Notes: generated by a model not told the origin, from the sequence alone. Positions 9,425 to 19,999 are shown, counted from the first letter of the stretch. The stretch is DNA of 64,000 bases from an uncultured SAR116 cluster alpha proteobacterium (GCA_902625725.1 CACOCY010000001.1:1-64000), one strand, 5' to 3'. Translations and numbers: made by a program.

Positions 9425-10545
9425 TTTACTCCTCCATTTTTTAAACTTTGATATGAAGTAATGGACCCAATAATGTCATTGAGAGCGTTTCTATGGGCAA
9501 GACTTCTTGCCCTTGTGGCAAGTATTTCGCACTTCTTGGGACTTTCGATCAGGGACAAAAGATTTTTTGTAAGTATGTTTGAATCTGCCTTAATCTCTTC
9601 CTCCAGTAAGAGAATAGCAGCTTTTTCGGTGGTTAAGCTTCTGGCATTATATACCTGATGCTGATCTAGCGAGCCTGCAAAAGGAATAATTACTGCTGCT
9701 CTTCCAATAGCTGCTATTTCCGCAATAGATGCAGCGCCCGCTCTTGATATTATAATATCAGCTTTGGCCATTTCGTTTGGCATTTCTTTGAAAAACGAAG
9801 AACAAAAATGTTTTATTGACATTTCGGAATAGATGTTTTTGAGTTGAGAAAGTTGCTCTTTACGCACCTGCTGAGTAATTATAACCGACTTTCGTATTTT
9901 GTCAGGAAGAGCAGAAATTGCTAATGGAATAAGCTCTGCAAATACACCTGCTCCCAGAGAGCCGCCAATAATCAAAATATTGCATGGACTCTTCACACTA
10001 AATTTTGATTTTCTCTTATAATCTGGTAAATCAAAAAAAGCACTTCGTACAGGAAGGCCCGTAAGCAAAATAGGTATGTTTGGTGGCACCGGCTTGCTAT
10101 TTTTCCAACTCAGCAACATTGTATTTACACCTCTAGCAAGAAATAGGTTTGCTCTGCCTACACGAGCATTTTGCTCGTGAAGTAAACTTGGAAGCCCAAA
10201 AATATTTGCTGCTATTAGGGGAGGCGCTGACGGATAGCCACCGAAGCCAACTACACAAAATGGTCGAAAAAAAATTATATGAAACATGGACTGGATGACT
10301 CCAAAAAAGAGTATAAAAACAGCTATAAATCTCTGAATCATGTTTCCAGTAACGGGTGAACTAGCAAAAATGTTGCTGGCTTTCTGTTTGGGAGAGATAT
10401 TATCAATCAATTTTAAGCCACGCTTATCTGATAGAAACTTGCAATCAAAACCGATTTTTTTCAGCTCAGTAGAAACTGTCAAAGCAGGAATAATATGCCC
10501 TCCAGTACCGCCGGCTGCGAGAATAATTCTATTACTTGTCATCAT
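9421..10545 (-). CDS. murG: Undecaprenyl-PP-MurNAc-pentapeptide N-acetylglucosaminyltransferase MurG
   Basis: MurG is the peripheral membrane GT28 glycosyltransferase that turns lipid I into lipid II. The protein starts with IILAAGGTGGHIIPAL, has the membrane-facing hydrophobic patch (residues about 65-90), GFGGYPSAPPL, LIIGGSLGAGVFAEL, and the donor-binding SRAGAASIAEIA plus IPFAGSLDQHQVYNA. At 374 aa it is normal. The frame opens with a TTG at 10554 inside ftsW. Two tandem ATG codons follow at 10545 and 10542, and I chose the first. The gene overlaps ftsW and murC, so it is coupled to both. Confidence 0.95.
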   Translation of the reverse strand: MMTSNRIILAAGGTGGHIIPALTVSTELKKIGFDCKFLSDKRGLKLIDNISPKQKASNIFASSPVTGNMIQRFIAVFILFFGVIQSMFHIIFFRPFCVVGFGGYPSAPPLIAANIFGLPSLLHEQNARVGRANLFLARGVNTMLLSWKNSKPVPPNIPILLTGLPVRSAFFDLPDYKRKSKFSVKSPCNILIIGGSLGAGVFAELIPLAISALPDKIRKSVIITQQVRKEQLSQLKNIYSEMSIKHFCSSFFKEMPNEMAKADIIISRAGAASIAEIAAIGRAAVIIPFAGSLDQHQVYNARSLTTEKAAILLLEEEIKADSNILTKNLLSLIESPKKCEILATRARSLAHRNALNDIIGSITSYQSLKNGGVK

Positions 10546-11650
10546 CTGTTCCAATCATGTATCGAGTATCACGAGTGAGAGCTAGAATCATACCTACAGT
10601 TATACTTGAAGCAACAAGTGATGAGCCACCATAACTAATGAGAGGTAATGTCATTCCTTTTGCAGGAATTAGATTTACAGAAGATGCCATATGTATTGAT
10701 GCTTGGACGGCAAACTGCATAATTAATCCCGCCCCAGCCAATAAATTAAAGAGGCTAGGTCCAGAGGCAGACCGTTCAAAGCCTCTTAGTAGAAAGAAGC
10801 TATATAATCCTATCAGAAATAAACATGCCAGAACCCCATACTCCTCAGCAGCGACTGAAAAAATGAAATCCGCATGTGCATCTGGCAAATTTAATTTTAC
10901 CTGACCATCACCTGGACCTACACCAAAAAAACCGCCCTGTGAAAAACTTTCGATTGATTTGTTTGTCTGCAAAGTTCCGCCATCAAAGAATCTATTTACA
11001 CGACTCTCTACATGAGGCAGAAATAAATAAGCAGCGTATAGGCATAAAGGGGCAAGAGCAATTGCCATTAATACTAGCAACATCGGCATCCCAGCCAAAA
11101 ACATTTGAAAACCCCATGTAAGGGCAATGATCGATGTCATTCCAATGTCGGGTTGTAATACTAAAATAAAAACCAAAATAGCAGCTAGACTAGTTGCCCA
11201 TATCCAACCTGGGAATTCTTCACCATCTCGCCAAAGTGTCAAAAGCCACGCACAGATGATGGCAAAAAACGGCTTAGCGAATTCAGATGGTTGAATTCTT
11301 AATGGACCGGCCGAAAGCCATCTAGCTGCACCATTAATTTCATTGCCGATAATTGCTGTTGTGAGCATCAATCCTATAGCAGCAGAAAGGCCTATTAAAC
11401 TAATAACCCGAATTTGTCTTGGTGAAATTAATGAGAAAAATAACATCATGCACAAAGCGGGTAGGAGGAATATTAGTTGTCGCCAAACAAAATGTTGTTC
11501 CGGCAGGCCAATTCTGACTGCTACTGGAGGGCTCGCGGCCATTACTAAGATGGTGCCCAGTGCCATAAGTACAAGCACAATACTAAGAAGCCATCTATCA
11601 ACCGTCCACCACCAAATTCCGATTAAAGATCTGTCAGTCCTATCAAGCAT
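10532..11650 (-). CDS. ftsW: Lipid II polymerase / division protein FtsW
   Basis: FtsW is a SEDS-family integral membrane glycosyltransferase that works with FtsI at the septum. The 372-aa protein has about ten membrane segments, the NGAARWLSAGPLRIQPSEF loop, LQPDIGMTSI, SVAAEEYGVLACLFL, and SYGGSSLVASSITVGMILAL near the C terminus, all typical of FtsW/RodA. The position between murD and murG identifies it as FtsW. An upstream TTG exists at 11656, but the ATG at 11650 overlaps the murD stop codon (TAATG) and is the better start. Confidence 0.94.
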   Translation of the reverse strand: MLDRTDRSLIGIWWWTVDRWLLSIVLVLMALGTILVMAASPPVAVRIGLPEQHFVWRQLIFLLPALCMMLFFSLISPRQIRVISLIGLSAAIGLMLTTAIIGNEINGAARWLSAGPLRIQPSEFAKPFFAIICAWLLTLWRDGEEFPGWIWATSLAAILVFILVLQPDIGMTSIIALTWGFQMFLAGMPMLLVLMAIALAPLCLYAAYLFLPHVESRVNRFFDGGTLQTNKSIESFSQGGFFGVGPGDGQVKLNLPDAHADFIFSVAAEEYGVLACLFLIGLYSFFLLRGFERSASGPSLFNLLAGAGLIMQFAVQASIHMASSVNLIPAKGMTLPLISYGGSSLVASSITVGMILALTRDTRYMIGTDDDK

Positions 11651-13005
11651 TAGCAAGCCTCCATATTATTGACTTGCTGACACAGTTTTTTTGCTAAATC
11701 CGAAAATTTTTTGCCGCGCGCCTCAAAGTTTTCATATGAATCAAATGAGGCAGCTGCTGGGGATAACAAAACAAAACTGTCAACTCTATTTTCAATAGTT
11801 AATTTTTTTGCATCTGAAAATGCCTTGGTTGTGGCATCTTCTAAATTTTTAGCTAGTTTTATTGGCACTGATCCTGATAGCTCAGATTGAAATAAGCCCC
11901 GAGAGCTACCATATAAATACACGCGTTCTACTTCTGACAATTGTTCGATGCAATTTGTCAATTGGTTTTCTTTTGCGAGTCCACCAGCACACCAAAATAT
12001 ATGTTTAAATGAGGACAAAGCCTTCGATGCCGCAGCATCATTAGTAGCTTTTGAATCATTTATTACACGTAGTTGATTTCCTCCCAAATTACAGCTAGCT
12101 ACTAGCTGTAATCGATGAGGGAGTCCTTCAAAACTTAAAATTGCTTCATTTATTTGTTGTTCAGAAACATCAAAATACCTGCAAATACTTGCAGCAACAG
12201 CTGCATTTTCTGCGTTATGTGAACCAGATAATGCAAAATTCTGTTGTGTTGTGTGTGGAGTATCTGTTTGAGTAATTTGATGCAGCTGACATGTATATTC
12301 ATCTGGTAATAATTTCAAAAGACTACTATCATTTCCAAGAATAATAAGACCCTCCGATTTTACATTTTTTATTGCTGCTGCTTTTGCAGCAGCATAATTT
12401 TTCATAGAGCCATGTCGATCTAGATGATCTGGAGACAAATTAAGAATGGCGGAAACATCTGGGTTTAATGAGGGGGTAATTTCTAATTGGTAGGAGGATA
12501 ACTCAACCACTCTTATACCATCTTTGCCAGGGCTATCTAGTTCTGCCATTGATGTACCTAAATTCCCGCCAACTGACACAAGTTTTCCAGAACTCTTTAA
12601 AATATGTGCGGTTAACGCAGTTGTGGTTGATTTTCCGTTAGTGCCTGTTATTGCTACCCATTTAGATTCTGTTTGAAGTTTTATTACAAGCTCAACATCG
12701 CTTATGATTGGGACATTAAATTTTTTTGATAGCAGGGCAGCGTTGTGCGGTTTTGGAAGATAAGTCGGGACTCCTGGACTAAAAACAACCGCATCTAGCT
12801 CATTCCATGGCCATTTAGTGTAGACTAAAAATAAATTGATAAACTCTGCGGGAACATTCTCTGACTTGTCATCGAAAATGTACGTTTGGATGTTATTGCG
12901 CAACGCTAGCTTAATTGAGGCAATCCCAGTTTTCCCCAAACCAAGAATTCCGATTTTCCGGATGGGTTGCTGTTCCTTAAGTGGCATGTTTTGAAAATCT
13001 ATCAT
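11650..13005 (-). CDS. murD: UDP-N-acetylmuramoylalanine--D-glutamate ligase MurD
   Basis: MurD adds D-Glu to UDP-MurNAc-L-Ala in the cytosol. The 451-aa protein has the N-terminal Rossmann stretch KIGILGLGKTGIASI, the P-loop ITGTNGKSTTTAL, VVELSSYQLE, LNLSPDHLDRHGSM, and the C-terminal RVINDSKATNDAA and LLSPAAASFDSYENFEARG motifs. A GAGGG ribosome site lies about ten bases before the ATG. It is 12 bp after mraY and overlaps ftsW by one base. Length is usual. Confidence 0.96.
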   Translation of the reverse strand: MIDFQNMPLKEQQPIRKIGILGLGKTGIASIKLALRNNIQTYIFDDKSENVPAEFINLFLVYTKWPWNELDAVVFSPGVPTYLPKPHNAALLSKKFNVPIISDVELVIKLQTESKWVAITGTNGKSTTTALTAHILKSSGKLVSVGGNLGTSMAELDSPGKDGIRVVELSSYQLEITPSLNPDVSAILNLSPDHLDRHGSMKNYAAAKAAAIKNVKSEGLIILGNDSSLLKLLPDEYTCQLHQITQTDTPHTTQQNFALSGSHNAENAAVAASICRYFDVSEQQINEAILSFEGLPHRLQLVASCNLGGNQLRVINDSKATNDAAASKALSSFKHIFWCAGGLAKENQLTNCIEQLSEVERVYLYGSSRGLFQSELSGSVPIKLAKNLEDATTKAFSDAKKLTIENRVDSFVLLSPAAASFDSYENFEARGKKFSDLAKKLCQQVNNMEAC

Positions 13006-13017
13006 TAGCCGTGCCCT

Positions 13018-14103
13018 CTACCTTAATTTCAGAGTTGAAAGACTAATAAGGGCAAGCACAACAGAGATAATCCAAAATCTAATCACTATCGTTGATTCAG
13101 CCCAACCTTTCTTTTCAAAATGATGATGAAGAGGAGCCATAAGAAATATGCGTTTACCTAATAGTCGGAAAGAGGCAACCTGCAGTACGACTGAAATAGT
13201 TTCAACAACAAATAGCCCACCTGCGATTGCGAGAACAAATTCATGTCGAGTTGCCACTGAAATCGCGCCAAGGGCGCCGCCTAATGCGAGTGAACCAGTA
13301 TCTCCCATAAATACTTTAGCAGGTGGTGCATTGAACCATAAAAAGCCCAGACTGGCGCCAATAAGCGCGCCACATAGGGTAGCTAGGTCACCCACCCCCG
13401 GGATATAACTTATTTGCAAATATGAGGCAAAGTTTATATTTCCAGAAAGATAAGAAAATAATACAAAACAAGATGCAACTATCATGACAGGAACAATTGC
13501 TAAACCATCTAGACCGTCTGTTAAATTTACAGAATGTGAGGCACCTATGATTACAAAACTTGTAAAAATAATATAAAACAAACCTAGGGGTAGGATTTGT
13601 TCTTTAAAAAACGGTAAAGCAACGCTATAGCGTAATTCAGCAGGTGAAAGCTCTATAAAAACCATACTAACAAATATGCATATAATTAATTGAATTATTA
13701 ATTTTCGCTTTCCACTCAATCCTTTGCTCGTATTCTTGCTTAATTTCATCCAGTCATCTACAAGCCCGATAGAACCAAAACTTATTATTATGGTTAAAAC
13801 TGGCCAAAGGTAAGGGTTCTTAAGCGGCACCCACAAAATAGAGGAGATAACTAAGCTGCTTAGTATTAAAAGACCACCCATTGTTGGCGTGCCTTTTTTA
13901 TCAAAATGAGTTTCAGGTCCATCGTCCCTTATTGGCTGACCTTCTGCCTGTTTCAACTTGAGCCAATGTATGAAGGGAGCCCCAAGAATTAAAGATATAA
14001 GCAATGCGGTAAGAATGGCACCGCCTGTTCTAAAAGTAATATAATTGAAGAGATTAAAAATTTGATAATCACTGCTCAAAGGTCCAAGAAGATCAGATAA
14101 CAA
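13018..14103 (-). CDS. mraY: Phospho-N-acetylmuramoyl-pentapeptide transferase MraY (TTG start)
   Basis: MraY is the integral membrane enzyme that moves phospho-MurNAc-pentapeptide to undecaprenyl phosphate, giving lipid I. The 361-aa sequence has ten predicted membrane segments, the [18 protein letters not shown] loop, [10 protein letters not shown], the [12 protein letters not shown] segment, and [14 protein letters not shown]. It begins with TTG at 14103. No ATG lies nearby, and AAGGAG is placed seven bases before it, so the TTG start is well supported. The gene overlaps the 3' end of murF by 11 bp, implying coupling. Confidence 0.96.
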   Translation of the reverse strand: MLSDLLGPLSSDYQIFNLFNYITFRTGGAILTALLISLILGAPFIHWLKLKQAEGQPIRDDGPETHFDKKGTPTMGGLLILSSLVISSILWVPLKNPYLWPVLTIIISFGSIGLVDDWMKLSKNTSKGLSGKRKLIIQLIICIFVSMVFIELSPAELRYSVALPFFKEQILPLGLFYIIFTSFVIIGASHSVNLTDGLDGLAIVPVMIVASCFVLFSYLSGNINFASYLQISYIPGVGDLATLCGALIGASLGFLWFNAPPAKVFMGDTGSLALGGALGAISVATRHEFVLAIAGGLFVVETISVVLQVASFRLLGKRIFLMAPLHHHFEKKGWAESTIVIRFWIISVVLALISLSTLKLR

Positions 14104-15514
14104 TTGCCGTCTCCTTATTTTGAAGTGATTTTAAATATGGGACTAATAAATGCGCACCTGACCCGTGTGATCCTTTAACGAGAATTAAATCAGAGTCAGC
14201 AATAATCTGAGTTATGAATGATTTAACTTCTTCCGCTTTGGAACATACGTATACCTCAGTAAAATCTTTGAGTGAATCTCCGATTTTACTCATTGCAGCA
14301 CCAACCAGGATTACTGATGATGGGCGTGTGCTAATGATATCTGGTACTAAAGAGAAATGCATCTCTTCGCTAAATTCGCCAAGCTCAAGCATGTCTGATA
14401 GGAGTAAAACTTTGTTGCTCTCTGGTCGGCTGGCTAAATCTTTAAGGGCGGCTTTCATAGATGAAGGAGAAGCATTATAAGCATCATCAATTAGACAAGT
14501 TGAAAAATTGTCGATAAATAATTGTGTCTCTTCTCCTCTTCCTTCCAAGGCAGTTTGAGACTCAAGTGTGGTGCAAGCGATATTAATATCTAATTTAAGA
14601 AAGTGGCACGCTGCGATTACAGATAGTGCATTAATAGCCCAATGCTCTCCGCGCATCCCAAGTCTAAACTCAAACCGCTCACTTGCAATTTTAAATAAAA
14701 TAGTTTGGCGATAAGGTGAGTTCTTTATATCGTTTTCATAACGTGATATTAATTGGATGGTACTTTTGGGATTTTTCCCAAAGCTAATTATATTACTAAT
14801 TTTTGCATCAATAGCTGCTTTTTCCAAAATAAAATAATGATCGTCATCTCTTGGCAGAATCATACAGCCATCTGAACCCATGCCCTCACATATGCTAGCC
14901 TTCTCATTTGCAACTTCTTTTAGAGATTTCATATGGCCTACATGAGACTCTGAGATTTTGGTTATTATTGCAATATTGGGCTTAACCAACCTACTAAGTG
15001 GACTTATTTCTCCTTTTTGGTTCATACCCATTTCAGTAACCAGATAGGAAATTGAAGATGATATGCCCAATATTGTGAGTGGCACACCTAGGTGATTGTT
15101 GTAATTACCTTTGTTTGCATGAGTTTGACCAAAGTATTGGAGACATCTTGCAAGCATTTCCTTGGTGCCGGTTTTTCCAACAGAACCGGTGATTGCTATT
15201 TTTAGGGCGTTCGTTTCTTGAATTAACGCCTCTGCTAATCTGTGTAGAGCATCTTTTGTTGATGCAACAATTAATTGTGGAACCTGTGCCGTACTTTCGG
15301 GTCTTTCAACGATAGCTGCAGCAGGCGCCTTTAAACTGTTTATATAATTATGACCATCTCGATTATTACCAGCCATTGCGATAAAAAGCTCGTTTGAATT
15401 TATATCGAGACTGTTGATCTTAATACCCTGAAAATAATTGGATGGAACTTTGTCAAGGTGCCAGCATCCTCCGCAGATTGCTGCTAAATCCCAGGGGTTT
15501 AACGATTTAATCAT
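14093..15514 (-). CDS. murF: UDP-N-acetylmuramoyl-tripeptide--D-alanyl-D-alanine ligase MurF
   Basis: MurF adds the D-Ala-D-Ala dipeptide made by Ddl to the tripeptide precursor. The 473-aa protein has the family's N-terminal uridine-binding region ([17 protein letters not shown]), P-loop [34 protein letters not shown], and [15 protein letters not shown]. In many MurF proteins the P-loop reads GKTSTKE; here the Ser is Gly, a mild change. The ATG overlaps the murE stop (ATGA). Length is normal. Confidence 0.96.
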   Translation of the reverse strand: MIKSLNPWDLAAICGGCWHLDKVPSNYFQGIKINSLDINSNELFIAMAGNNRDGHNYINSLKAPAAAIVERPESTAQVPQLIVASTKDALHRLAEALIQETNALKIAITGSVGKTGTKEMLARCLQYFGQTHANKGNYNNHLGVPLTILGISSSISYLVTEMGMNQKGEISPLSRLVKPNIAIITKISESHVGHMKSLKEVANEKASICEGMGSDGCMILPRDDDHYFILEKAAIDAKISNIISFGKNPKSTIQLISRYENDIKNSPYRQTILFKIASERFEFRLGMRGEHWAINALSVIAACHFLKLDINIACTTLESQTALEGRGEETQLFIDNFSTCLIDDAYNASPSSMKAALKDLASRPESNKVLLLSDMLELGEFSEEMHFSLVPDIISTRPSSVILVGAAMSKIGDSLKDFTEVYVCSKAEEVKSFITQIIADSDLILVKGSHGSGAHLLVPYLKSLQNKETAIVI

Positions 15515-17007
15515 TTGTTTTCTTCCAATGCTGAGATTTTGTCACGCAGTCGCATTACACTATTTCTAGCAACAACAGCATCATTAAAGGGAAGGGTTTC
15601 TGAACCGATTAATTGCAAGTTCTCATGACCCTTTCCTGCAATTAAAAGGCTATCAGCTGTCTGCAATTGCTTAATTGCAAATTCTATTGCTTCATCTCTA
15701 TTAGGTATCTGTAACGCATCAGGACAGCCTGCTATAATATCCTTTCTTATAGCGCTTGGTGACTCATTTCTAGGATTATCGTCAGTGATAATTATTTTAT
15801 CAGCAAGTTTTCTTGCAATTTTACCCATTAAAATGCGTTTCCCTTTATCTCGCTCACCGCCACAACCAAAAACAACATATATTTGTCTGGCTGTTTGCTT
15901 TTTCAGTGAAATCAAGACTTGCTCAAGTGCGTCTGGTGTGTGGGCGTAGTCAATTACAATTAGGGCATCTTTCGGATGACCATGTATAGCTTGCATCCGC
16001 CCGTCTATTGCACTTAGAAAAGAGAGTGATCGAAGAGCATTTTCTACTGGTAACCCAGACAAATTAGCAGCTATCGCTGCAGCAAGGGCATTTTTAGCTT
16101 GAAAAGCGCCAGTTAAACCAAGAGGACAAGTGTATTCTATATCTTTGTGCAAAACATTGAGTTCTGTTCCATACTGAGTAGGTTTTATAGATTGGATTTG
16201 GAAATCAGCATCTCCATGTTCTCCAAATTTTAAGATGTTAATTGGACGTTTTTCAAGACTGCGAAGCAGTCTTCCTCCAAAGCGGTCATCAATATTTATT
16301 ACAGCGTGACCACCATTTTGAATATGGTCTAAAAATAACTTTTCTTTAGACTTATAATAAGATTCTAAATCACTATGGTAATCTAGGTGGTCTCGACCGA
16401 GATTAGTAAAAACAGCTGCTTGAAAATTCAAACCGGTCAATCTTTCTTGGTCTAGGCCATGGCTGGATGCTTCTAAAGCAAGATATGATATATCTTGTTT
16501 GTTAAGTTTATGTAGGGCAGAGAACAAATACTCAGATGGGGGGGTTGTAAGACTTGAAAAAGGCAGATTTAGCTCGGAAGAGGTTCGCACGCCGAGTGTT
16601 CCAAGAGAAACAGCGCTCCAAGTATTGCGTTCCCAAATCTGTCTCAAAAATTCTACCGTTGATGTTTTGCCGTTAGTACCCGTGACTGCAACAGAAAAAC
16701 CAGGACGCAAGGGCCAAAATTTTCCACATGCCTTTGCAAAATCTCTTCTAACATTATCTGAGAAAAGGACTGTAATGTTTTTGGGAAATTTTATATCCCT
16801 TCGATCTGTTAAAATAGCAATAGCCCCATTTCCAATGGCATTGTCTATAAAACTGTGTCCATCAACTTTATTTCCAGAAATAGCAGCAAAAAGGCATCTT
16901 TGCTCTGCTTGTCGAGAATCACTGGTTAAATGAGTGATGGATAAATCCTTATCTCCTTGTACTAATGTCACTGAGTCTTGAAAGTCAAATACCTTAGAAA
17001 GATGCAT
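15511..17007 (-). CDS. murE: UDP-N-acetylmuramoyl-tripeptide synthetase MurE (meso-DAP type)
   Basis: MurE adds the third residue of the stem peptide. The P-loop TGTNGKTS is at about residues 109-116, with ALEASSHGLDQERL and NLGRDHLDYHSD following. The motif DNPRNE in the C-terminal domain is the known marker of meso-diaminopimelate specificity, so this cell very likely makes DAP-type peptidoglycan. The start is set at the ATG at 17007 because AAGGAAG lies seven bases upstream; an earlier ATG at 17025 lacks that. The gene overlaps ftsI by 14 bp and murF by 4 bp. The product is 498 aa, the usual length. Confidence 0.96.
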   Translation of the reverse strand: MHLSKVFDFQDSVTLVQGDKDLSITHLTSDSRQAEQRCLFAAISGNKVDGHSFIDNAIGNGAIAILTDRRDIKFPKNITVLFSDNVRRDFAKACGKFWPLRPGFSVAVTGTNGKTSTVEFLRQIWERNTWSAVSLGTLGVRTSSELNLPFSSLTTPPSEYLFSALHKLNKQDISYLALEASSHGLDQERLTGLNFQAAVFTNLGRDHLDYHSDLESYYKSKEKLFLDHIQNGGHAVINIDDRFGGRLLRSLEKRPINILKFGEHGDADFQIQSIKPTQYGTELNVLHKDIEYTCPLGLTGAFQAKNALAAAIAANLSGLPVENALRSLSFLSAIDGRMQAIHGHPKDALIVIDYAHTPDALEQVLISLKKQTARQIYVVFGCGGERDKGKRILMGKIARKLADKIIITDDNPRNESPSAIRKDIIAGCPDALQIPNRDEAIEFAIKQLQTADSLLIAGKGHENLQLIGSETLPFNDAVVARNSVMRLRDKISALEENK

Positions 17008-18709
17008 ATACAGCTTCCTTTCCATCTAGTATCATTCCTGACAGGAGATTCCGGCTATTTTCAGGCTTTGTTATGTCAACAGGGCGCACATTTAAAATTG
17101 GCGCAATTTGATTTACAATATTCCTTATAGCTGGCGCTACAACCCACCCCGCGGTTGCATAATTGAAGGAATGTTCTTGCCCAATTGGTTCATCTACCAT
17201 CATCAATATCAGGTAAGCAGGATCATTAGCTGGAAATGTTGCAACAAATGATACCCTATTCGAATTGCGACTGAAACCTTTGTTTTTGACCTTTTCAGCA
17301 GTTCCTGTTTTTCCACCTACTAAGTAGCCATGTGCATCTGCCAAATTTCCTGTCCCCAGTTTGTTACTCACAACTAGTCGCATCATTGAACGCACAGCTT
17401 TTGATGTTTGTGCAGAAAAAATTCTTACTTTTTCGAATGGTTGGTTTGGAGTTCGTTTGAGTAGGGTGGGGGGAATAAAATATCCATTTCCACCTGCGGC
17501 CGCAATAGCTGCTGCTGCTTGAGCCATGCTTACTGATAAGCCGTAACCATAAGATACAGTCATTGCAGTGATGTGGGACCAGTTTTTAGGAACAAGCGGT
17601 ACCCCATTCTCGATGATTTCAAGGGGAGAGGGTTTCAGAAGACCAAGCTGATCCATATAATTTCTTTGTGTTTGTGGGCCAATCATTTGACTGATATGTG
17701 CCGAGCCTATATTTGAAGAACGTACAAGAATTTCTGCAATTCCAATAAAACCCTCTATAGGTTCGTAATCATCAATAAGCTGACCTGCAACCGGAATAGG
17801 TTTGGAGACATCTATAGTTTGCTGCATATCGACAGCCCCTGTTTCCAGCGCAATTGCTGTATTAAGGACTTTAAATATAGAGCCCATTTCATAGACACCT
17901 TTGGTAACTTGATTGAAGCGCCCCCTATCCGTTGATAGCATGATATGATTTGGGTCAAAATCTGGAAGTGACGCGGCTGCAATAATTTCTCCCGTCTTCA
18001 TTTTAAGAATTAGACTTGCTCCGCCTAACGCTTCAAACGTTTCTATTTGAGATTTGAGTGCACTTCGAAGAATCGTTTGCAATCCAGCATCAATTGAAAG
18101 ATATATGTTTTCACCTGAAGCTAGTTTCTCATTTTGGCTTTTCTCTATGCCGGCAATGCCGTTATTATCTCTGTCTACAGCCCCAACAATGTGAGCGGCC
18201 TCTCTTCCTTGCGGATAAATTCTTATATTTGCCGGTTTAACATAAATTCCAGGCAGCCCTAATTGAAGAATAGCAGAGTGTCTCTTAGGTGTAAGTTTTC
18301 GGTCTAACTCTGAAAAGCGAGTATTTTTTGTTAATAGCCTTAGAAGTGTTTCTTTGTTGAGTGTTGGTAAAAATGGAAGTAAGGCAACGGCAACCTCCTC
18401 CGGATTAAATATATGCTTTGGGTCTGCGTATAAAACATTAACAGGCACAGTACTAGCTAGAATTCGGCCTTTTTGATCAAAAATGGTTCCTCTTGTCTTC
18501 TCAAAATTGGTAGAGGAACGGTCTGATGGTAACTGTGTTTTTTTCATAGCAAGCGCAACAGCCTGAAAACCAATAAGAAAGAATATTAGAAGCATTGAAA
18601 AACCAGAAAATACTAAACGATATCCTGCTATTTTTCTTGATTTTATGGGCTCTGGATGACCCGGCCATAATAGGCCTTGTAACGTTTTTTTGGTCCTAAT
18701 AAACCACAT
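16994..18709 (-). CDS. ftsI: Septal peptidoglycan transpeptidase FtsI (PBP3)
   Basis: FtsI is the class B penicillin-binding protein that cross-links septal peptidoglycan. The 571-aa product has one membrane segment (about 29-50), a PBP dimerisation domain, and the transpeptidase domain with SIFK (active Ser277, Lys280), SSN and KTGTAEK. The open frame reaches back to 18883, but that part lies inside ftsL. I set the start at the ATG at 18709 because AGGAG stands just before it and the resulting N terminus is family-like. It overlaps ftsL by 14 bp and murE by 14 bp. Confidence 0.94.
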   Translation of the reverse strand: MWFIRTKKTLQGLLWPGHPEPIKSRKIAGYRLVFSGFSMLLIFFLIGFQAVALAMKKTQLPSDRSSTNFEKTRGTIFDQKGRILASTVPVNVLYADPKHIFNPEEVAVALLPFLPTLNKETLLRLLTKNTRFSELDRKLTPKRHSAILQLGLPGIYVKPANIRIYPQGREAAHIVGAVDRDNNGIAGIEKSQNEKLASGENIYLSIDAGLQTILRSALKSQIETFEALGGASLILKMKTGEIIAAASLPDFDPNHIMLSTDRGRFNQVTKGVYEMGSIFKVLNTAIALETGAVDMQQTIDVSKPIPVAGQLIDDYEPIEGFIGIAEILVRSSNIGSAHISQMIGPQTQRNYMDQLGLLKPSPLEIIENGVPLVPKNWSHITAMTVSYGYGLSVSMAQAAAAIAAAGGNGYFIPPTLLKRTPNQPFEKVRIFSAQTSKAVRSMMRLVVSNKLGTGNLADAHGYLVGGKTGTAEKVKNKGFSRNSNRVSFVATFPANDPAYLILMMVDEPIGQEHSFNYATAGWVVAPAIRNIVNQIAPILNVRPVDITKPENSRNLLSGMILDGKEAVYASF

Positions 18710-19022
18710 TCCTTGCTCCTGCTTTGGCATTTGAAGAGGGGGGGCTTGCAGTTCGTGCCATTGGTATTGAAGAAATAGGTAATATACGTTCTGGCGTGAT
18801 AGTATCCATTCCAAGCAATGATTGAGATAGGCTAAGCAACCTTTCTGGACGAGTAAGATAAGTCCATTCAGCTTGGAGAACATGATTATGTTCCGTTTGC
18901 GATTTTATTTCTTGTTGTAGTTGCGTGAGTATTCGATATTGGTCGTCAACGCTTAATTTTGCAAAATAGAGTCCAGATCCAAGAACAGCAATTAGAATGC
19001 AGGATGTAAGAACAATGCGCAT
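18696..19022 (-). CDS. ftsL: Cell division protein FtsL
   Basis: FtsL is a small bitopic protein that forms the FtsQLB subcomplex and activates FtsWI. The 108-aa product has an N-terminal membrane segment (about residues 3-22) and a heptad-like coiled coil (DQYRILTQLQQEIKSQTEHN), followed by LTRPERLLSLSQSLLGM, a pattern common in alphaproteobacterial FtsL. The start is the ATG at 19022, overlapping the rsmH stop as TGATG, with GGAGAAG upstream. An earlier in-frame ATG at 19034 lacks that spacing. Sequence conservation in FtsL is low, so position between rsmH and ftsI is strong evidence. Confidence 0.88.
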   Translation of the reverse strand: MRIVLTSCILIAVLGSGLYFAKLSVDDQYRILTQLQQEIKSQTEHNHVLQAEWTYLTRPERLLSLSQSLLGMDTITPERILPISSIPMARTASPPSSNAKAGARNVVY

Positions 19023-19999
19023 CAACTTCTCCAATTCACTGTTTCGTTTTTTACCTGTTGGATATTAGCTGAGGTTCGTATTGCAACGCGCAGTTTAGCA
19101 GAACGAGCTCTTGGGTTAAGATTAATTTCACTCGTCTCTGGTGCTATTGGTCTCTGAGACGCAAGTCTAAAGGTTGACTCTGTTTTGATTTTAATTGGAT
19201 GATGTCGAGATGGCCGTGCAGAAAAGCCAGCGCGCTGGCGCATAAACCTCTTAACAATTCTGTCCTCTATCGAGTGAAAACTAACGACAGCAAGAATGCC
19301 GCCCTCTTGCAACATATGTTCTGATGCAAGCAATGCATTATTTAATTCACCAATTTCGTTGTTAACGTAGATTCTCAAGGCCTGAAAAGTACGGGTTGCC
19401 GGGTCAGCTTGACCTCTTTTTGGATGGGGTAATACGGAGCGAACAATTTGAGCTAACTCTGATGTCCTAATTACCGGTGCCACTTTACGTTTATTATTTA
19501 TTGCTCGCGCTATTTTGCGAGATGCTCGTTCATCGCCATAGGTATAAATTATATCAGCTAATTTCTTTTCTGGAAGGGAATTGATAATATCAGCTGCGCT
19601 TTCACCTGATTTAGACATTCTCATATCTAGTGGACCATCATTTTTGAATGAGAAACCGCGCTCTGCTTGGTCTAGCTGCGTTGAGCATACGCCAAGGTCA
19701 AATACTATCGCATCCGGTTTTCTGAAAGGTGTGTCTCTCACGAGGCTTTCCATATTAGAAAATGATCCCTCAAATATAGTAAATTTATCGCCAAATATTT
19801 GCATTTCTTGATGAGCGCGAGTTATCGCATCTGGGTCTCTATCGATACCAGCAACGAAACAATCTGCATGATTAAGAATGGTTTTGCTGTATCCACCGTT
19901 GCCAAAGGTGGCATCAATTATACGGTCACCATCTTTCGGTGCCAATGCTGAAATAATTTGGGGCAACATTACTGGTTGGTGAAGAATGCCCGTCATCAT
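19022..19999 (-). CDS. rsmH: 16S rRNA (cytosine-1402-N4)-methyltransferase RsmH
   Basis: RsmH (formerly MraW) methylates N4 of C1402 in the P site of 16S rRNA. The 325-aa protein has the start HQPVMLPQIISAL, the SAM-binding DATFGNGGYSKTIL, VFDLGVCSTQLDQAERGFSF, and the C-terminal VVSFHSIEDRIVKRFM. The ATG at 19999 overlaps the mraZ stop (TGATG), with AAGGAA about eight bases upstream; a second ATG follows immediately. It sits in the standard mraZ-rsmH-ftsL order. Confidence 0.96.
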   Translation of the reverse strand: MMTGILHQPVMLPQIISALAPKDGDRIIDATFGNGGYSKTILNHADCFVAGIDRDPDAITRAHQEMQIFGDKFTIFEGSFSNMESLVRDTPFRKPDAIVFDLGVCSTQLDQAERGFSFKNDGPLDMRMSKSGESAADIINSLPEKKLADIIYTYGDERASRKIARAINNKRKVAPVIRTSELAQIVRSVLPHPKRGQADPATRTFQALRIYVNNEIGELNNALLASEHMLQEGGILAVVSFHSIEDRIVKRFMRQRAGFSARPSRHHPIKIKTESTFRLASQRPIAPETSEINLNPRARSAKLRVAIRTSANIQQVKNETVNWRS

